Positions 1 through 11,101 of a stretch of 64,000 nt of DNA are shown piece by piece. Numbering within the stretch: position 1 is the stretch's first letter; each line of letters opens with the position of its first letter. Origin of the DNA: Miscanthus floridulus (lineage: Eukaryota; Streptophyta; Magnoliopsida; Poales; Poaceae); contig NC_089597.1 of assembly GCF_019320115.1 (NCBI RefSeq), positions 117,124,000-117,187,999 of the forward strand. Direction: 5' to 3'. The position numbers were made by a program, and so were the translations under genes. The notes beneath the pieces were generated by a model, which had not been told where the DNA came from, searched no databases, and worked only from the letters and a program-made list of their open reading frames with translations.

Positions 1-275
1 TGGCAAACTGAGCTGCCACTTTATAGTAATGTGATTACATTTCATGTTAAACAGCAAATGGAAACAGTGTGTTTAGTCTTATGTAGTTTGTACTGTAAAT
101 CGATATGCTGTAAATATGCTTACTTCCTGTAATTGGCAAAGGATATTTTGATTCCTTGTATTACCCTTGGTCCTATTTGTCTCAATGTGTACTATTATGT
201 TTACTTTTTGGTTTTGGTACTTATATTAAAATCATATATTTGCTGCAATTTCGTTCTCATTCACCTTTTTGGCAG
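1..275 (+). other. Intron of the RabGGTase alpha gene (5' exons outside window)
   Basis: AT-rich sequence with no coding signal. It ends in a pyrimidine-rich stretch and AG at 274-275, directly before the first recognisable coding exon. I read it as the end of an intron of the downstream gene, whose earlier exons lie outside the window. Confidence 0.6.
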
Positions 276-2216
276 TATACTTCTGTCCAACCTACTAATC
301 CAGCAGAGCAAAGGTTTTGAGTCAAAGCAGAAGATTTTTTCCGAGGAGTTTGAACTTGTTACTCAAGCTCTCTTTACAGATCCAAGTGACCAAAGTGGAT
401 GGTTCTATCACCTCTGGCTTTTAGCTCAAACGTCTAGTCCAGATAACCCCCAGCTGATTGCTTCATGGCCTTCTAATGCTGCAAAGCTCACTTCCTCTTT
501 GATCAAGGAAAAAGTTGAGCAGCACACACTTTCATCCATCTGGTCAAGGACTGTACCCATTGTTCTTTATTTTAATGAGCCTGTCAAAGGATTAAATCAA
601 TCAAGTGTTAACTTAAAGTCTGATTTGGAGTTCAGCAAGGATATTCAATGGAGACCCCTCACAATGGCAGACTCTGGGTATTCTAACTGTTGGGCCGCAT
701 ATCTCCAAATTAGCAATGAATGTAGCAGTTTGCAGGAATATTCTGTTGAAGTGAACATACCCTGCTCGGATGACATTGTGTCTAGAAGTGGCTCTAACTA
801 CAATAGTCCTGTGCATTTTACATTTGACATTGAACTGATTAGCAATGACACAGCCCAGGGTTTAGATCTGTTTGATAAGCCAGTTGCCTGGAATTGCTCA
901 GAATCCTTCCAGTCTCATGGAAACCGTGATCCTATCCCTGTTGATCTGCTAAAGATCACTAGCGCTTTGGTTGAACAGGACTCAAATTGGCATTTTGAAA
1001 GACTATCCGAGGAAATAGATCTTTTCAGAGAGTTACCTGATGACAATAGGTTAGGCTCTAAATTCATTCTGAAGCTGCTTTTTCATAATTATAACCTCAT
1101 TCTCATAGCATACTCTCTTTTCCAGCAAGTTTGGGAAATTGACATTAGCCCGGCTATTGCTTGCTTGTGCTGCTATAAAATCCCGTGGAAGATCTCTAAT
1201 TGAAAGGAAGGGTTACTGTGAAGAGGCTCTGGGGCTCTTCACTGACTTGATTCACCTGGATCCATCTCATAAGCAATACTACGAGGATGAACGGAGCTTA
1301 GTCCTGATGGATAAGGTAACATAAAGAGTGTTTGAAGAGACTTTGCTAACGGATAATGTGCTGCTGTCTAACTTAACTTTTCCTTGCAGCTAACATGTGA
1401 CATGGAGACTTTCATGAATCACTGTTCAGTTCAGGTTCAACCAAATTCAGCTCCCCTGAATCATGTGCAACTTTGCAGATTGTCTTTAACACGCATTGGA
1501 TTTGCTGAACGCTTGTTGTGGGTTCAAATGCTGGACCTAAGCCATAATAGTCTTAGATCAGTCGAAGGTTAGCATTTGAATCATCTCTCTTATGTCCACT
1601 TCAAGAAAAAAAAATTATGATATTTTAACTGTGTAACAAGGCCTGCGAATTAACTTCTCAAATGCAGTTGGTCTGCTATAGCTTCTCAAATGCAGTTGCA
1701 GAACTGATAACTATATTAAACTAATTTCTATTTATGAGATAATTGGCTTAGTCATTGGCAAATGCCTGAAGGATAAGATTTGAGAAACAGTGGCTTTGGG
1801 ATGCTAACATTTTGTTCTTTTAAGGTTTGGAGGCTTTGCAGCACCTTATGTTCTTGAACATTAGCAACAACCAGATCAGTAGTTTCACAGCACTTGAACC
1901 CCTTATGAAGATAATCTCATTGAAAGTTCTGGATTTATCCTTCAACAAGATTGGAGCTCACTCAATTGACACAACACGGTATATCTGCTCGTCTCCATTC
2001 TCACACAAAATCAAAGCAAGTGAAGCTTTTGAAGAGTACCAGAAGGTAAATATCAACGTGGAGGAATACTGGGACGCCATACGGTTCTTTAGATCTCTGA
2101 AGTTGGCACAGCTTGATATCAAAGGAAATGAAATTGCCAGCAAGGAGAACTTCAGAACTCTTGTCGTGACGCTCATTCCTTGTCTAAAATGGTTTGATGG
2201 TGAAGATGTCAATTAA
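276..2216 (+). CDS. RGTA: Rab geranylgeranyltransferase (type II) alpha subunit, 3' four exons (partial)
   Basis: Alpha subunit of the cytosolic enzyme that attaches geranylgeranyl groups to the C-terminal cysteines of Rab GTPases, together with a beta subunit and the Rab escort protein (family knowledge). Exons read from GT-AG borders: 276-1049, 1126-1315, 1390-1567 and 1825-2216, ending in TAA at 2214-2216. The first exon has the prenyltransferase-alpha repeat context DPSDQSGWFYHLWLLAQ. It is followed by the plant-type insert domain, and then by leucine-rich repeats (VQMLDLSHNSLRSVEG, FLNISNNQISSF, LKVLDLSFNKIGAHS, AQLDIKGNEIAS), as in plant and animal RabGGTA. Phases join cleanly across all three introns and no lesion is seen. 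The N-terminal exons lie before the window. The 3' end is duplicated directly after the stop (separate entry). I am confident of the family; the gene symbol is the generic plant one. Confidence 0.88.
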
Positions 2217-2303
2217 TTGATGGGGAGAACCTCAGAACTCTTGTCGTGACACTCATTCCTTGTCTAAAATGGTTTGATGGTGAAGATGTCAATTAATTGA
2301 TGG
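2144..2303 (+). repeat. 80-bp tandem duplication spanning the RGTA stop codon
   Basis: Bases 2144-2223 and 2224-2303 are the same 80-bp sequence with two substitutions (ttcag/ctcag and gacg/gaca). The unit holds the last 24 or so codons, the TAA and a few bases of 3' UTR. Translation stops in copy 1, so copy 2 is in the 3' UTR. The near identity suggests a recent event. Confidence 0.95.
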
Positions 2304-3056
2304 CTTTCACTTAAGAGTTGTGCAAACTTGGGTAGTGTCAAGGCTCACACTGTAAACTAAGTTTTGCTAGAAGCCATTGATTTGCTTCATATGTACTGCT
2401 ATTTTTGTTTAAGCGAATCTGAGACCCAAATATGATGTTACAGAGTTCTGAATTTTCAGGATTGAACTGTCATAGATCATACAAGAAAGAAGATTGTTAT
2501 CTAATTGCAAGTTGTTGTTACTTTCACAATTTTTTAAGTTTAAAATAGAACATAGCTATACTGCTACCATTTACATTTTTGCGGTGAAAGTTGCTCTTGC
2601 CGAGGTTATCTGTCAATGATTTTGTAATTAAACTTCAGGAGTTTGAATGCAGTTGATGTACTACAGATTTTCTCCCCATCTCTTTTTACAAGTCCTGAAG
2701 CTAAATTCCCTATCAGAGGCTCTTGCTTCTAGTGTTGCAGCCTCAGCCTTCACTAGTTGAACAATTTGTAATTTCTTTTGATATGCACTCTTCTGAACTC
2801 CTGTTTCTGTTGTTGTAGCTCTGGAATGACTATGGAAAATTAACTCTACATCATAGTATAGAAAATAGAAATGCTCATGCATGAAGCACTTCACATCTGC
2901 ATGTAATAATCATTCAATAGCTAGAAACTCTTTCCATGCCCTTCCTAATAGTTTCAAATAAACAATTCTTTAAAAATAGGAACACAATTCTTTAAAAATA
3001 GGAACACCAATTTTGTTCTTCAAAGATGTTAGCTAGTACAACAACAAAAAAACAGG
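2304..3056. other. RGTA 3' UTR and AT-rich intergenic spacer
   Basis: AT-rich, with no coding signal on either strand that looks real. The proximal part is probably the 3' UTR. It holds a 22-bp tandem pair at 2962-2983 and 2984-3005 (unit begins acaattctttaaa). Confidence 0.6.
2962..3005 (+). repeat. 22-bp direct tandem repeat, two copies
   Basis: The unit acaattctttaaaaatagga plus ac occurs twice head to tail with no mismatch, just left of the long inverted-repeat element. Probably replication slippage. Confidence 0.9.
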
Positions 3057-4061
3057 TTATTTGAATTCATGCCATTATAATTTTCGATGTTTGGATAAAC
3101 GTCATTACTATTTGTCTATTTTGAAGCATGCCATTACAATTCTTCGTTTCCTACAAAAATGCCACTGAATACGTATGGACACAGCTTGGGTCCAGCTGCA
3201 GGCGTATACGAAGACGTATACTTCATCTCCCCTGTCACTGACACGCGGGCCCCACATGCCATCTTCTTCTTCCTCTCCCCCGCAGCGCGTCCTGCCCTAA
3301 CGCCGGCCGGGCGCCTCCTCCCCGGTGGGATCCCCAGTGCGGCCGCGACGGCCCTCTCCGGCGCTGGTAGTTCTCCTCCCCTGCGGGGCGGCCCTCACAT
3401 GTCGGCGAAGCCCCTCCTCGGCTGGCGACCCTCGCTAGCCACGCTAGAACGAGTGCCCTCGTCGGTCGGAGCTCCTCCCCGTAGGCGGCCCTCATTGCCG
3501 GCGGAGCTCGACAGCCCTCGCTGGCGAAGCTCCTGCCCGTGGGCGGCCCTCACCGGTCAGGCACCTCTCCCCATGAACAGCCCTCGCTGGCGGCGCCCTC
3601 GTCCCCCTCCCCGCGACGGTGTTATTCGATGGCCGAGTTCATTGGAACAATGAGAGGAAGAGGATGACATGTGGGCGAGCAGCCGACGACGAGAGCACCA
3701 CAGCCGAGTAGCAGGACGCGCCCGGTGCGGAGCTCACCGCCCGGGCAGCGCACCGAGGACGCGGCCGGCGCGGAGCTCGTGGCCTGACCGACGTGCTGCT
3801 GCTCGCCGTGGCCGTGGCTGCGTCGGGATGGAGAGAGAGAGAGGAGGAGAGGAGGAATTAGAAGATGACATGTGGGGCCCGCGTGCCAGTGACAGGGGTA
3901 TACGTCTTCGTATACGCCTGCAACTGGGCCCAGGCTGTGTTCATACGTATTCAGTGATATTTTTGTGGAAAACGAAAAATTGTAATGGCATGCTTCAAAA
4001 TAGACGAATAATAATAGCGTTTCTCCCAACATCAAAAATTATAATGGCATGAATCAAATAA
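3057..4061. mobile_element. Non-autonomous DNA transposon with ~200-bp terminal inverted repeats (MULE/foldback-like)
   Basis: The left arm, about 3057-3255, and the reverse complement of the right arm, about 3875-4061, align almost end to end. Shared blocks include ttatttga, catgccattataatttt, tctattttgaagcatgccat, cactgaatacgtatg and gcaggcgtatacgaagacg. The ~600-bp interior is very GC-rich, with open frames on both strands and degenerate internal repeats of ggcggccctca. No transposase is seen. Long arms plus a GC-rich filler fit a Mutator-like (Pack-MULE-type) or foldback element. No clear 9-bp target duplication was found, so the superfamily is open. Confidence 0.75.
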
Positions 4062-4299
4062 AAAAAAATGCAGGGCCCAACAACTATGTGTTTTATGCAG
4101 TTTCAACACATGATTTTTTTACACCATAGGATTAAGATCCAACAGCCTCCACCCTTCTTCTACATCCAGCCTCCACAGATCACACGTCACAGACCACATA
4201 TCACAGATCACAATTTTTTTTCTATGGAAGGACAAAAAGACAAAGTCAGTGACACGCGGGGCCCACGGGGTGAGTTGGCTTCGGGAGCTCGTCGCCGCC

Positions 4300-4722
4300 A
4301 TGGCCGGCGGCTGGAACGCCCAGCTCATCGTTGACGCCCCGGACACCACCCCGCCGTCGACGTCTAGCAGCCGCCGCCCGCCCGCCACCAGCCTCTCGCT
4401 AGCCGCCGCCGCGCGACGCACGGGCGGCCGCTACGCCCGCGTTGACGTCTCTCCGGAAGAGTCCGACCACTCCGGCTCCTCGTCCTCCGCCACAGAGGCG
4501 GCCATGCCGCGGCTGGAGGCCGTGGACCTTCTCCTGCTGGACGCGCGGCGCCGGGAAGAGTCTGACCACTCCGGCTCCTCGTCCTCCGCCACAGAGGCGG
4601 CCATGGCGCGGCTGGAGGCCGTGGACCTTCTCCTGCTGGACGCGCGGCGCCGGGATGCGGCGGCCGTGCTCTGGGCGGCGTGGGGATGCGACGCCTACAA
4701 AAAATCGTGTGCCAGCTCTTGA
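4300..4722 (+). CDS. Unknown small GC-rich protein (140 aa) with internal duplication, possibly a gene fragment
   Basis: I do not recognise this protein. The chosen ATG lies in an excellent plant context (gccgccATGGcc), although the frame is open further upstream. The product begins MAGGWNAQLIVDAP and is rich in Ser, Ala and Arg. It carries two nearly identical 33-residue blocks (EESDHSGSSSSATEAAM... to ...LLLLDARRR, 4456-4554 and 4555-4653) that differ by Pro/Ala, then a short end AAVLWAAWG. It runs into TGA after a lysine-rich end, so the true gene may continue through a splice donor near 4700 or be a truncated 5' exon. High third-position GC is typical of grass first exons. It converges on the minus-strand LSM gene, with only ~85 bp between stops. 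Confidence 0.45.
   Translation: MAGGWNAQLIVDAPDTTPPSTSSSRRPPATSLSLAAAARRTGGRYARVDVSPEESDHSGSSSSATEAAMPRLEAVDLLLLDARRREESDHSGSSSSATEAAMARLEAVDLLLLDARRRDAAAVLWAAWGCDAYKKSCASS
4456..4653 (+). repeat. 99-bp in-frame tandem duplication
   Basis: Two consecutive 99-bp units (4456-4554, 4555-4653) encode 33 residues each, with very few substitutions (one is P to A). The frame is kept, so the protein is lengthened rather than broken. Confidence 0.95.
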
Positions 4723-4806
4723 TAAAACACCCGTGTGGTGTTTAGCATTTCCGTTCAGATGACAGAATTGGCTGCAATCTATGCATAGCATCTTCAGAAG
4801 CACAAT

Positions 4807-5178
4807 TCATTCCAAACACAGGAGCGACATCTTCTCTTCAACGGAGCAATCAACCTGGCAAGACGACCGGCAGGCGGCCGGGATGAGGATGAGCCCCAGG
4901 CAGCGCTGCTCCGTGGGAGGCGAGCAATGGCGGGCGGCGCTGCGGTACTCCACGGCGTCCTGGAGGATGATGTTGCCGTGCTTGTCGATGCAGTGGAATA
5001 GGCCGTGGAAGTAGCGGCCGTCGTTGACGCCGATGAGCATCCGCCGGAACAGCAGCTTCCGCCCGACGGCCGGCGAGCTGCTGCCGGCAGCATCCACGGG
5101 CGCAGTGGAGCTGTTGCAGTACGCGTCTCCGGAAACCGGGATGGCTTGGGATGGCCCTGGTGGCCCTCCTCCTTCCAT
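4807..5178 (-). CDS. NAA38: LSM-domain protein, NatC auxiliary subunit NAA38/LSMD1-like
   Basis: Small Sm-fold protein. Its relatives are auxiliary subunits of the NatC N-terminal acetyltransferase (established for NAA38/LSMD1; function here inferred). Read on the minus strand from MEGGGPPGPSQAIPVSGDAY. A disordered head leads into the Sm motif, RKLLFRRMLIGVNDGRYFHG (Sm1 beta strands), then GNIILQDAVEY and, after an insert, RCLGLILIPAACRSSCQVDC (Sm2). The length of 123 aa fits the family. An in-frame ATG at 5220 would add 14 residues. I prefer the ATG at 5178 because a possible splice acceptor (ggag) lies just before it. A minus-strand 5' UTR-like block with the plant-typical aaaccctagcg is at ~5740-5870. 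That would put the Tourist-like MITE at 5280-5614 inside a 5' UTR intron (inference). Confidence 0.78.
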   Translation of the reverse strand: MEGGGPPGPSQAIPVSGDAYCNSSTAPVDAAGSSSPAVGRKLLFRRMLIGVNDGRYFHGLFHCIDKHGNIILQDAVEYRSAARHCSPPTEQRCLGLILIPAACRSSCQVDCSVEEKMSLLCLE

Positions 5179-5279
5179 TGTGCCAAGAACAATCCCCCCT
5201 CCGGTAGATGAGCATGGCATGTGTATAACAGGTTAAAGAAGATTGGACATCCTACCGCTGGATTCTGTTCGCAGAATTA

Positions 5280-5614
5280 GGGGCTGTTTCGTTCCTAAAA
5301 TTCATGTCACATCAAATATTTAGATGCTAGTAAGAAGCATTAAATATAGATTAATTATAAAACCAATTACATAGATGGAGGTTAATTTCCAAGATGGATT
5401 TTTTTAAGCCTAATTAATCTATCATTAGCATATGTTTACTGTAGCACCATGTTGTCAAATTATGGACTAATTATGTTTAAAAGATTCGTCTCGTAAATTA
5501 GTCGTAAGTTGTATAATTAGTTTCATAATTAATCTATATTTAATACTGCATATATGTGTCGAACATTCGATGTGATAGGAATTTTAGGAGGTGGCTAAAG
5601 AACCAAACATGCCC
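5280..5614. mobile_element. Tourist-like (PIF/Harbinger) MITE, 335 bp, TSD TTA
   Basis: Termini ggggctgtttcgttcc and gaaccaaacatgccc are inverted repeats. The element is flanked by TTA at 5277-5279 and 5615-5617, the 3-bp target typical of PIF/Harbinger. The interior has the AT-rich grass MITE words attaatta and agattcgtctcgtaaatta. Confidence 0.82.
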
Positions 5615-6226
5615 TTAGTACACAAGAGTTGATGCCTGGTTTACTTAAGAATCTCGATGGGAGGGGTGGACAATTTTTGCAGAAAATCTTGAAGTTGGTA
5701 GGTATGATGTTGTAATTGGGTCAGATCCGAATACAGATAGGTTACGCTAGGGTTTGGGGTGCTCGGTGGAGAAGGATCGTGCATACCGGTGGGTGCTCGT
5801 CGCCTGCGAAGACCTAGCGGAGGGCGGCGGCACTCGCCTGGTCTGCGCCCGAGGAAGGAAAAGCGAGCGAGAGAGGGAAGGGCCCACTAGAGCCTGGATT
5901 ATCCAAATTCTCTTTGCATTCCTTGGACTCTATTTAACTCTGTTTTTTTTTTGAGTGGAGGACTCTATTTAACTGGACCTGCAGTCCAGACTTTTTTTTT
6001 GAGTGGATAGTTGATTGAGCCAAACAAAAAATAAGAAAGCCTCTCATAGCAATTGAGGAAGAAGGTTGGGCGAAACTATGTTAGAGCTAGCATAATCATC
6101 CCGGCCATTGGGTTTGTATCGCTCGGTTGATAAAAAGCAAGGAAACATCTGCTCTTCCATCCTACAAATAAATAACCTTGTAGCTATGAATCTAGACATC
6201 TAGATTCGTAGCTAAAATATCATTTA
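5615..6226. other. Intergenic; probable 5' UTR exon of the minus-strand LSM gene
   Basis: Around 5740-5870 the minus strand reads as a GC-rich leader with CT-rich runs and a ccaaaccctagcgtaacc donor-like end, which could be exon 1 of the LSM gene. The rest is low complexity, with T-runs followed by gagtgga at ~5942-5954 and ~5993-6006. No other gene was found. Confidence 0.35.
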
Positions 6227-6553
6227 GGACCCCTTTAGATTGTAGAAGAAATGTAGAATTTTAACTTCTATGGATGAAATTACTGTAGCACTATTTGGTT
6301 CACACGAAATGATCATGGGGAAAACATAGAAAACTTTCCTTTGTTTTGATTTCACAAGAAAAAATCATAGAAAAAAACATCCACTCCAACCTCATTGTTT
6401 CTTGTTCCTATGTTTTTCTTGTGGTCCATCCAAACACCTATACCTATAACATTCCTATATTTTTCATTTCTATATTTTACATATGTATTCCTATCTATTC
6501 CTATGTTTTTCCTATTTCTGTATTTTTTTTCAATCCTGTGTTCCAAAGGAGCC
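6227..6553. mobile_element. Probable hAT-like MITE, ~327 bp
   Basis: The left end ggacccctttagattgta and the right end gttccaaaggagcc are imperfect inverted repeats of the common grass GGxCCxTTTGGA type. The AT-rich interior has many cctatgttttt words in both orientations and can fold on itself. No transposase frame and no clear target duplication. Confidence 0.5.
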
Positions 6554-7039
6554 TTACTTTGGAACAAGGTAATTCCAAAGAGGCCTTACTTTGGAACAGG
6601 GTAAGTATAGACAAGTTCTAACTCAAAGTATCATGTTTTAGTGTGACAAAAGTGTACATGAATACAAAAATTATACCAAGATACTGCAATATGATGAAAA
6701 TATATTAATTGAATTAATTATATTTACAACATTGGTCTGTACAAAATCATAAAGGGCACATGTAAGATTAAAAATTTAAAATTCCAGTGGAGTGCCTCAT
6801 TCTAACCCTTAGGCAAACGACTAAGAGTCGAATCCTAGAAAGATACATCAATAATTATTCCCACGTCATTCGCAAAAAAAATCATTTCCATGTGTTTCTA
6901 TTATTATCGTCCACGGAAAGCTATATAGTCATAACTTTATTATCAAAGTTGTCAAAATCATAATCTTGAATCGGATCAGAAAGTCGCTACATTTGTCATA
7001 CCTTCAACAACTTACGTGTAAGTTGTCGTACTTCTGAAG
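6554..7039. other. AT-rich intergenic spacer
   Basis: No gene or clear repeat. It starts with a short duplication of the ccttactttggaacagg word at ~6551-6602. The rest has no readable signal. Confidence 0.5.
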
Positions 7040-7099
7040 TACTCCCTCCGTCCCAAGAAGAAGGACATTATGAGTTGCGTGAAGGTCAAACTTTCTTAT
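7040..7099 (+). mobile_element. Stowaway MITE, left half (split by solo LTR)
   Basis: Begins with the Stowaway terminus TActccctccgtcccaag at a TA site and stops abruptly at the LTR start. The matching right terminus is at 10920-11101 on the other side of the LTR. Confidence 0.75.
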
Positions 7100-10000
7100 T
7101 GTGGCAGAACCGCCCGAAATAACTTACTTATGGAGGCGCTTGTCTTCCACTAGACATTAAACACCCCGAAGGTGAGATACATCAGGCAGTTCTGTCGAGC
7201 ACACCCCAAGGGAGAGCCCAAAAATCCATATTTTTCAACAGGATCATAAATAGGAGAATAAAGCTTACAACATTTTAGCCATTTCTTACATCACTTTCCG
7301 TGCAACATCAGAGTATAATATTTATTGTTTATAACAGTGGAATATAACTAGGTTATCAGAGTTTTAGCGGAAATAAAATCATTTAATGACAAGTAAAACA
7401 TTAACATAATGATCCATTATATACATCATAACAGGTTATAAGTTTTTCCATTGTAAAATATTTTGGGTGGAAGTTTTAAATAAACTCTATGTCCGCAACG
7501 TTGAGAAAATCCTCGTTGAGCCCACCAGGAGGTTTCCGCATACAAGTGTCAGCTCTAGCATCCATCTGTCACTTGCAACAGGGTAAGACAAACCCTAAGT
7601 ACTCAATTGTACTCTGCAAGACTTACCCGTCAGAAGAAAAGAAAAGACTCCAATGATATACAAGGCTATCTGGCTTGTGGATTTATTGCATCTGCAGGAG
7701 CATTACTAAACATGTGTCCTTATATTCAATTTTATTAGCAGTCACCATTAGTTCATTAACTAACTATTCTATGTAAGCACCTATGCTACTTTCAAGCAGG
7801 TGGTAAGCAATCAGAACTATTTTACCATCTTTCATATTTCAGTTCTTACTACGGTGCTAGATCGTAGCCAAGTCGTACCGTATCACATGACAATTTACGA
7901 ACCAATGTATCACAGCTGAGTACCCTGAAACACATGTCCCGCTTGTACCCCAGGCACAAGCAGGACCAACCCACCACTTTCCTGTCAAGGGGTCCAGGTC
8001 TCCGTCCAAACTTGGACTCCAAACCCCCACACCTGAGTCCCGGACTCAGTGTGGTGCTTAGACCTCCACCATCTCCGTCTCCAATCAGTCGGTCCAAAAA
8101 GAGCCAGAACCCACGACAAGAGAGCAACGAGCCTTCCCACCCCCATAAGGAAGTATGTGCTCAGGATAATAAGTCTGTGACCTGACTAGAATCCAATACA
8201 ACGGCCGGTCCTTATCCGACATAGGCAGAACAAGTGTAATCCGAGCCTCGCTCAAATGTCTAACCAAGTCCAGATCCAAAGTATCATTCTGCCCGGTCTC
8301 TAATTATTATTCATATATATTCTATGTGATAGTAATATAATAACAACAATAATATCTTTTCTATCTCTCATGAGTGACGGGTAATCACTCGACTTCTACC
8401 GGGTCCTATAGTATAGCAATCTATACGATACTGATATACTAGTAGGACTCATAGGATAAGGATATATATATGCAAGTGGTTTTCATTCAACTTCTTAAAA
8501 CTTAATGTATAAGCATAAGATAAAGTACAGAATAATAGGGGTTATGCACCGGGGCTTGCCTAGGTAAGATATAACCAAGTTAACTTTCATCTTGGTGGCA
8601 TGATCATTAAGTCACCATCTTTTCCGCTACTCCGGTCATCTCCACGATTCATCGTTGTTCGTGGATTCAACGCAGAGACGCAATTAACCAATGGTAACTG
8701 CAACTCTATAATACGATTATGCTCCAGGAGCTAACGAGTTAGCTTAATGACTACGCACTAGTCTACGTATCCATGTCACCAAGTAAGGCTTGTTTTCAGA
8801 AAATATTTTCGTTCTACAACCCTCAATTATTTTTGACATTTGATTGATTAATTATATATTTTTGTACTAGGGCTTATTTAGTTACCTTAACAAACTAATT
8901 TTTATGGAGCTACAAAAATTATAGTGAGCACCTAATAATGTTAGAAATTTACTGTAAAAATTTCAGAGTCAACACTATTATCAATTTATCATGAAAATTC
9001 CTACAAGTTTACGCTTAAATAATATTAGAGCATGTTAAAATTTTTAAGGCAGCCATGAAATATTTTAGAACTATGGGAACCAAGTACACTAGCAGGTAGA
9101 TCATGATTTTATGAACTTAACAAAATTGGTTTCATAATTTTTGGTCAACTACACAAATTTATATTGAATTTATAAGTTTACCTTGGAAAACTAATTAGAA
9201 AATGATTTAGAAAAAGAAAAGGGCCGATGGCCAACGATTCGGCCCACCAAGCGGCCACGCACGTAGCAGGCCGACCCACCAAGCGGCCCACGGCGAGGAG
9301 CCCGCACGCGCCTGCCCATTTTGCAAAAGAGGGCTCGTACTCTTAAAAATTCAAACGACACTATGCAACACTGTTCCACTAGTCTCGAGTTTTGCCCAAA
9401 GCACCCCGGAATACATCGCCTTCGTAATGGGGCGGTCCTCGGTGTGCCCGCGCGCGGCGGCGCGGCACATCGGTGGCAACAGCGGTTACGCCAGGCCAAC
9501 TAGGCTCGCTACGACGGAAGTAAGGGACCGGCAACCATCTACTGCTAAACACGCAAGAATGGGTGGCGGTTAGGGACTCGGAGGCGCACTATCGCGAGTT
9601 GCAGCGGCAAGCGGCTATCCGCGGCGACGGCGTGACTGTTCTAGCTAGTCTACGCCCTCACGGCTAGGTAGAGATGGCGGAGAAGCATCCGTAGCTCACC
9701 GTGGTGTACACCCTACTGACAGTTGAAGCTGGGAAGCGCTGTGGCGGCCTGGCCACGTGCGCCCGAGATGGGGCGGCAGCGCTCTGTGATGGACACCGGC
9801 GAGTCACCACGTCACCGACGAGTTCCCTGGCCAAAATAGTGCGAGCACCGAAAAAGGTCGTGACCAGCCCGAGACCGAGCCCGGCGCCAGCTGCGCATGA
9901 GCGCGAGGCGACCGTGCCCACGGGGCCAAATGGACGAAATGGTGACATGCACGCTTATTAAAGAGGGCCAAAAACTACTTACCAACTCGATGAAGACTCA

Positions 10001-10919
10001 ACCAACTCTATGAACCCAAAGTCGATACTAACATCTAGCTAACGAAGCAAACCTCACATCTAGAGAGCGACCAGAAAGGGAGATAGGGAGGTGCCAACAT
10101 GGGTTCGTCACGCTGAACACCGGTTCACGAATCGAACACCGAATCAGGGTTCACAACGCGTTCTAGTGAAGTTAGGGCAATTTTAGAGTGGACAACATGA
10201 CATCCAACACAATGTCGACCCATGCCATGCTCAAGCACTCGTTTTTATGCAATTAACAATACCAAAACGTGCGACTAGTGTTTAAACATTTTTATTAGAA
10301 ATTAAATGTCAAAATAGCATTGTCTTACTACTTTTCCATACTTAAGAAGTTAAGGATTTCAATTGAGGCTAAGTCACCATTAACTCTTTTGTCGTAATTT
10401 TTAATAGATCTAAACCTTGTTAACTTCAACCAATAAATACTTCATGTAATAGTCCATACCCTATACTAACCTGGAGGAGCAAAATATTTAAGCACCATTT
10501 AACTATTTCGCTCAATATAATTCGTCAAAAATGATATTTTAACAATCGTTCAAGTGCTTGCCGACTTAACGAAAAGAGCTTATCTTAACGTCAAGTTTGA
10601 TTTTAGAGGTCCCAAAACACTAGTTAACAACATCTATTTTCCAAAAGTTAAAGTTACATTGTCATCTACCAAGTTTGTACTTTCAACTTTATTTAAGTGT
10701 CACATACATGTTCTATAGTATTTTTGCTTAATAAAAATTAGTTTTAAACCGTAAGTGATATAACATGACTATTGAATAAACTTTCGTTAAGCATTTTTGT
10801 TGATCGTTTTGAGTTACAGAAATTGATCTACACACTTTATCACATGCATTGACACATAAACATGATGCTCATGACATAGTTTAGCGAGTTGTTTAAGCGA
10901 TAGCACCGGGAGTGTTACA
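7100..10919. mobile_element. Solo LTR, ~3.8 kb, probably Gypsy (Tekay/Del-like)
   Basis: The block begins TGTGGCAGAACCGCCC and ends GGGAGTGTTACA. It therefore has TG...CA ends with a TGT/ACA inverted repeat. It is flanked by near-identical 5-bp sequences (cttat at 7095-7099 and ctcat at 10920-10924). No gag or pol motif, PBS or second LTR was found in 3.8 kb, so it is best read as a solo LTR left by LTR-LTR recombination. Very long LTRs with an accctaagtactcaattgta region are seen in Tekay/Del-type Gypsy elements of grasses; that assignment is from memory and tentative. Open frames inside (7849-8279, 9191-9961) have no recognisable product. Confidence 0.65.
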
Positions 10920-11101
10920 CTCATCTTTAACTAGCTTTGTAAAAAATAGTACGTATTATGAAAGTATATTGAATGATCTATTTAATGATAATAATTATGT
11001 ATTATAAATATCAATAGTTTTTTATATATTATTGGTTAAAGTTAAAAAAGTTTGACTTCTCGAGAAGCGAGAACGACTTCTATTCTAGGACAAAGGGATT
11101 A
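10920..11101 (+). mobile_element. Stowaway MITE, right half
   Basis: The end ctaggacaaagggatTA is the imperfect inverted partner of the left terminus at 7040. The reverse complement reads taatccctttgtcctagaa against tactccctccgtcccaaga. It follows the LTR directly after the 5-bp target copy. Joined, the two halves make a ~240-bp MITE that was the insertion target. Confidence 0.72.

Noticed and set aside
133..275. Upstream extension of the first RGTA exon as coding
   Set aside because: The extension begins without ATG, is hydrophobic and AT-rich, and is cut off by a good splice acceptor at 274-275.
3159..3653. 164-codon frame inside the long-TIR element
   Set aside because: Pro/Arg/Ser-rich and mirrored by antisense frames. 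It begins in the inverted-repeat arm, so it is more likely noise or captured fragments than a gene.
7849..9961. Open frames of 60-100 codons on both strands inside the solo LTR
   Set aside because: They lie in a block bounded by TG...CA ends and target repeats, have no recognisable domain, and overlap on opposite strands in GC-rich parts.
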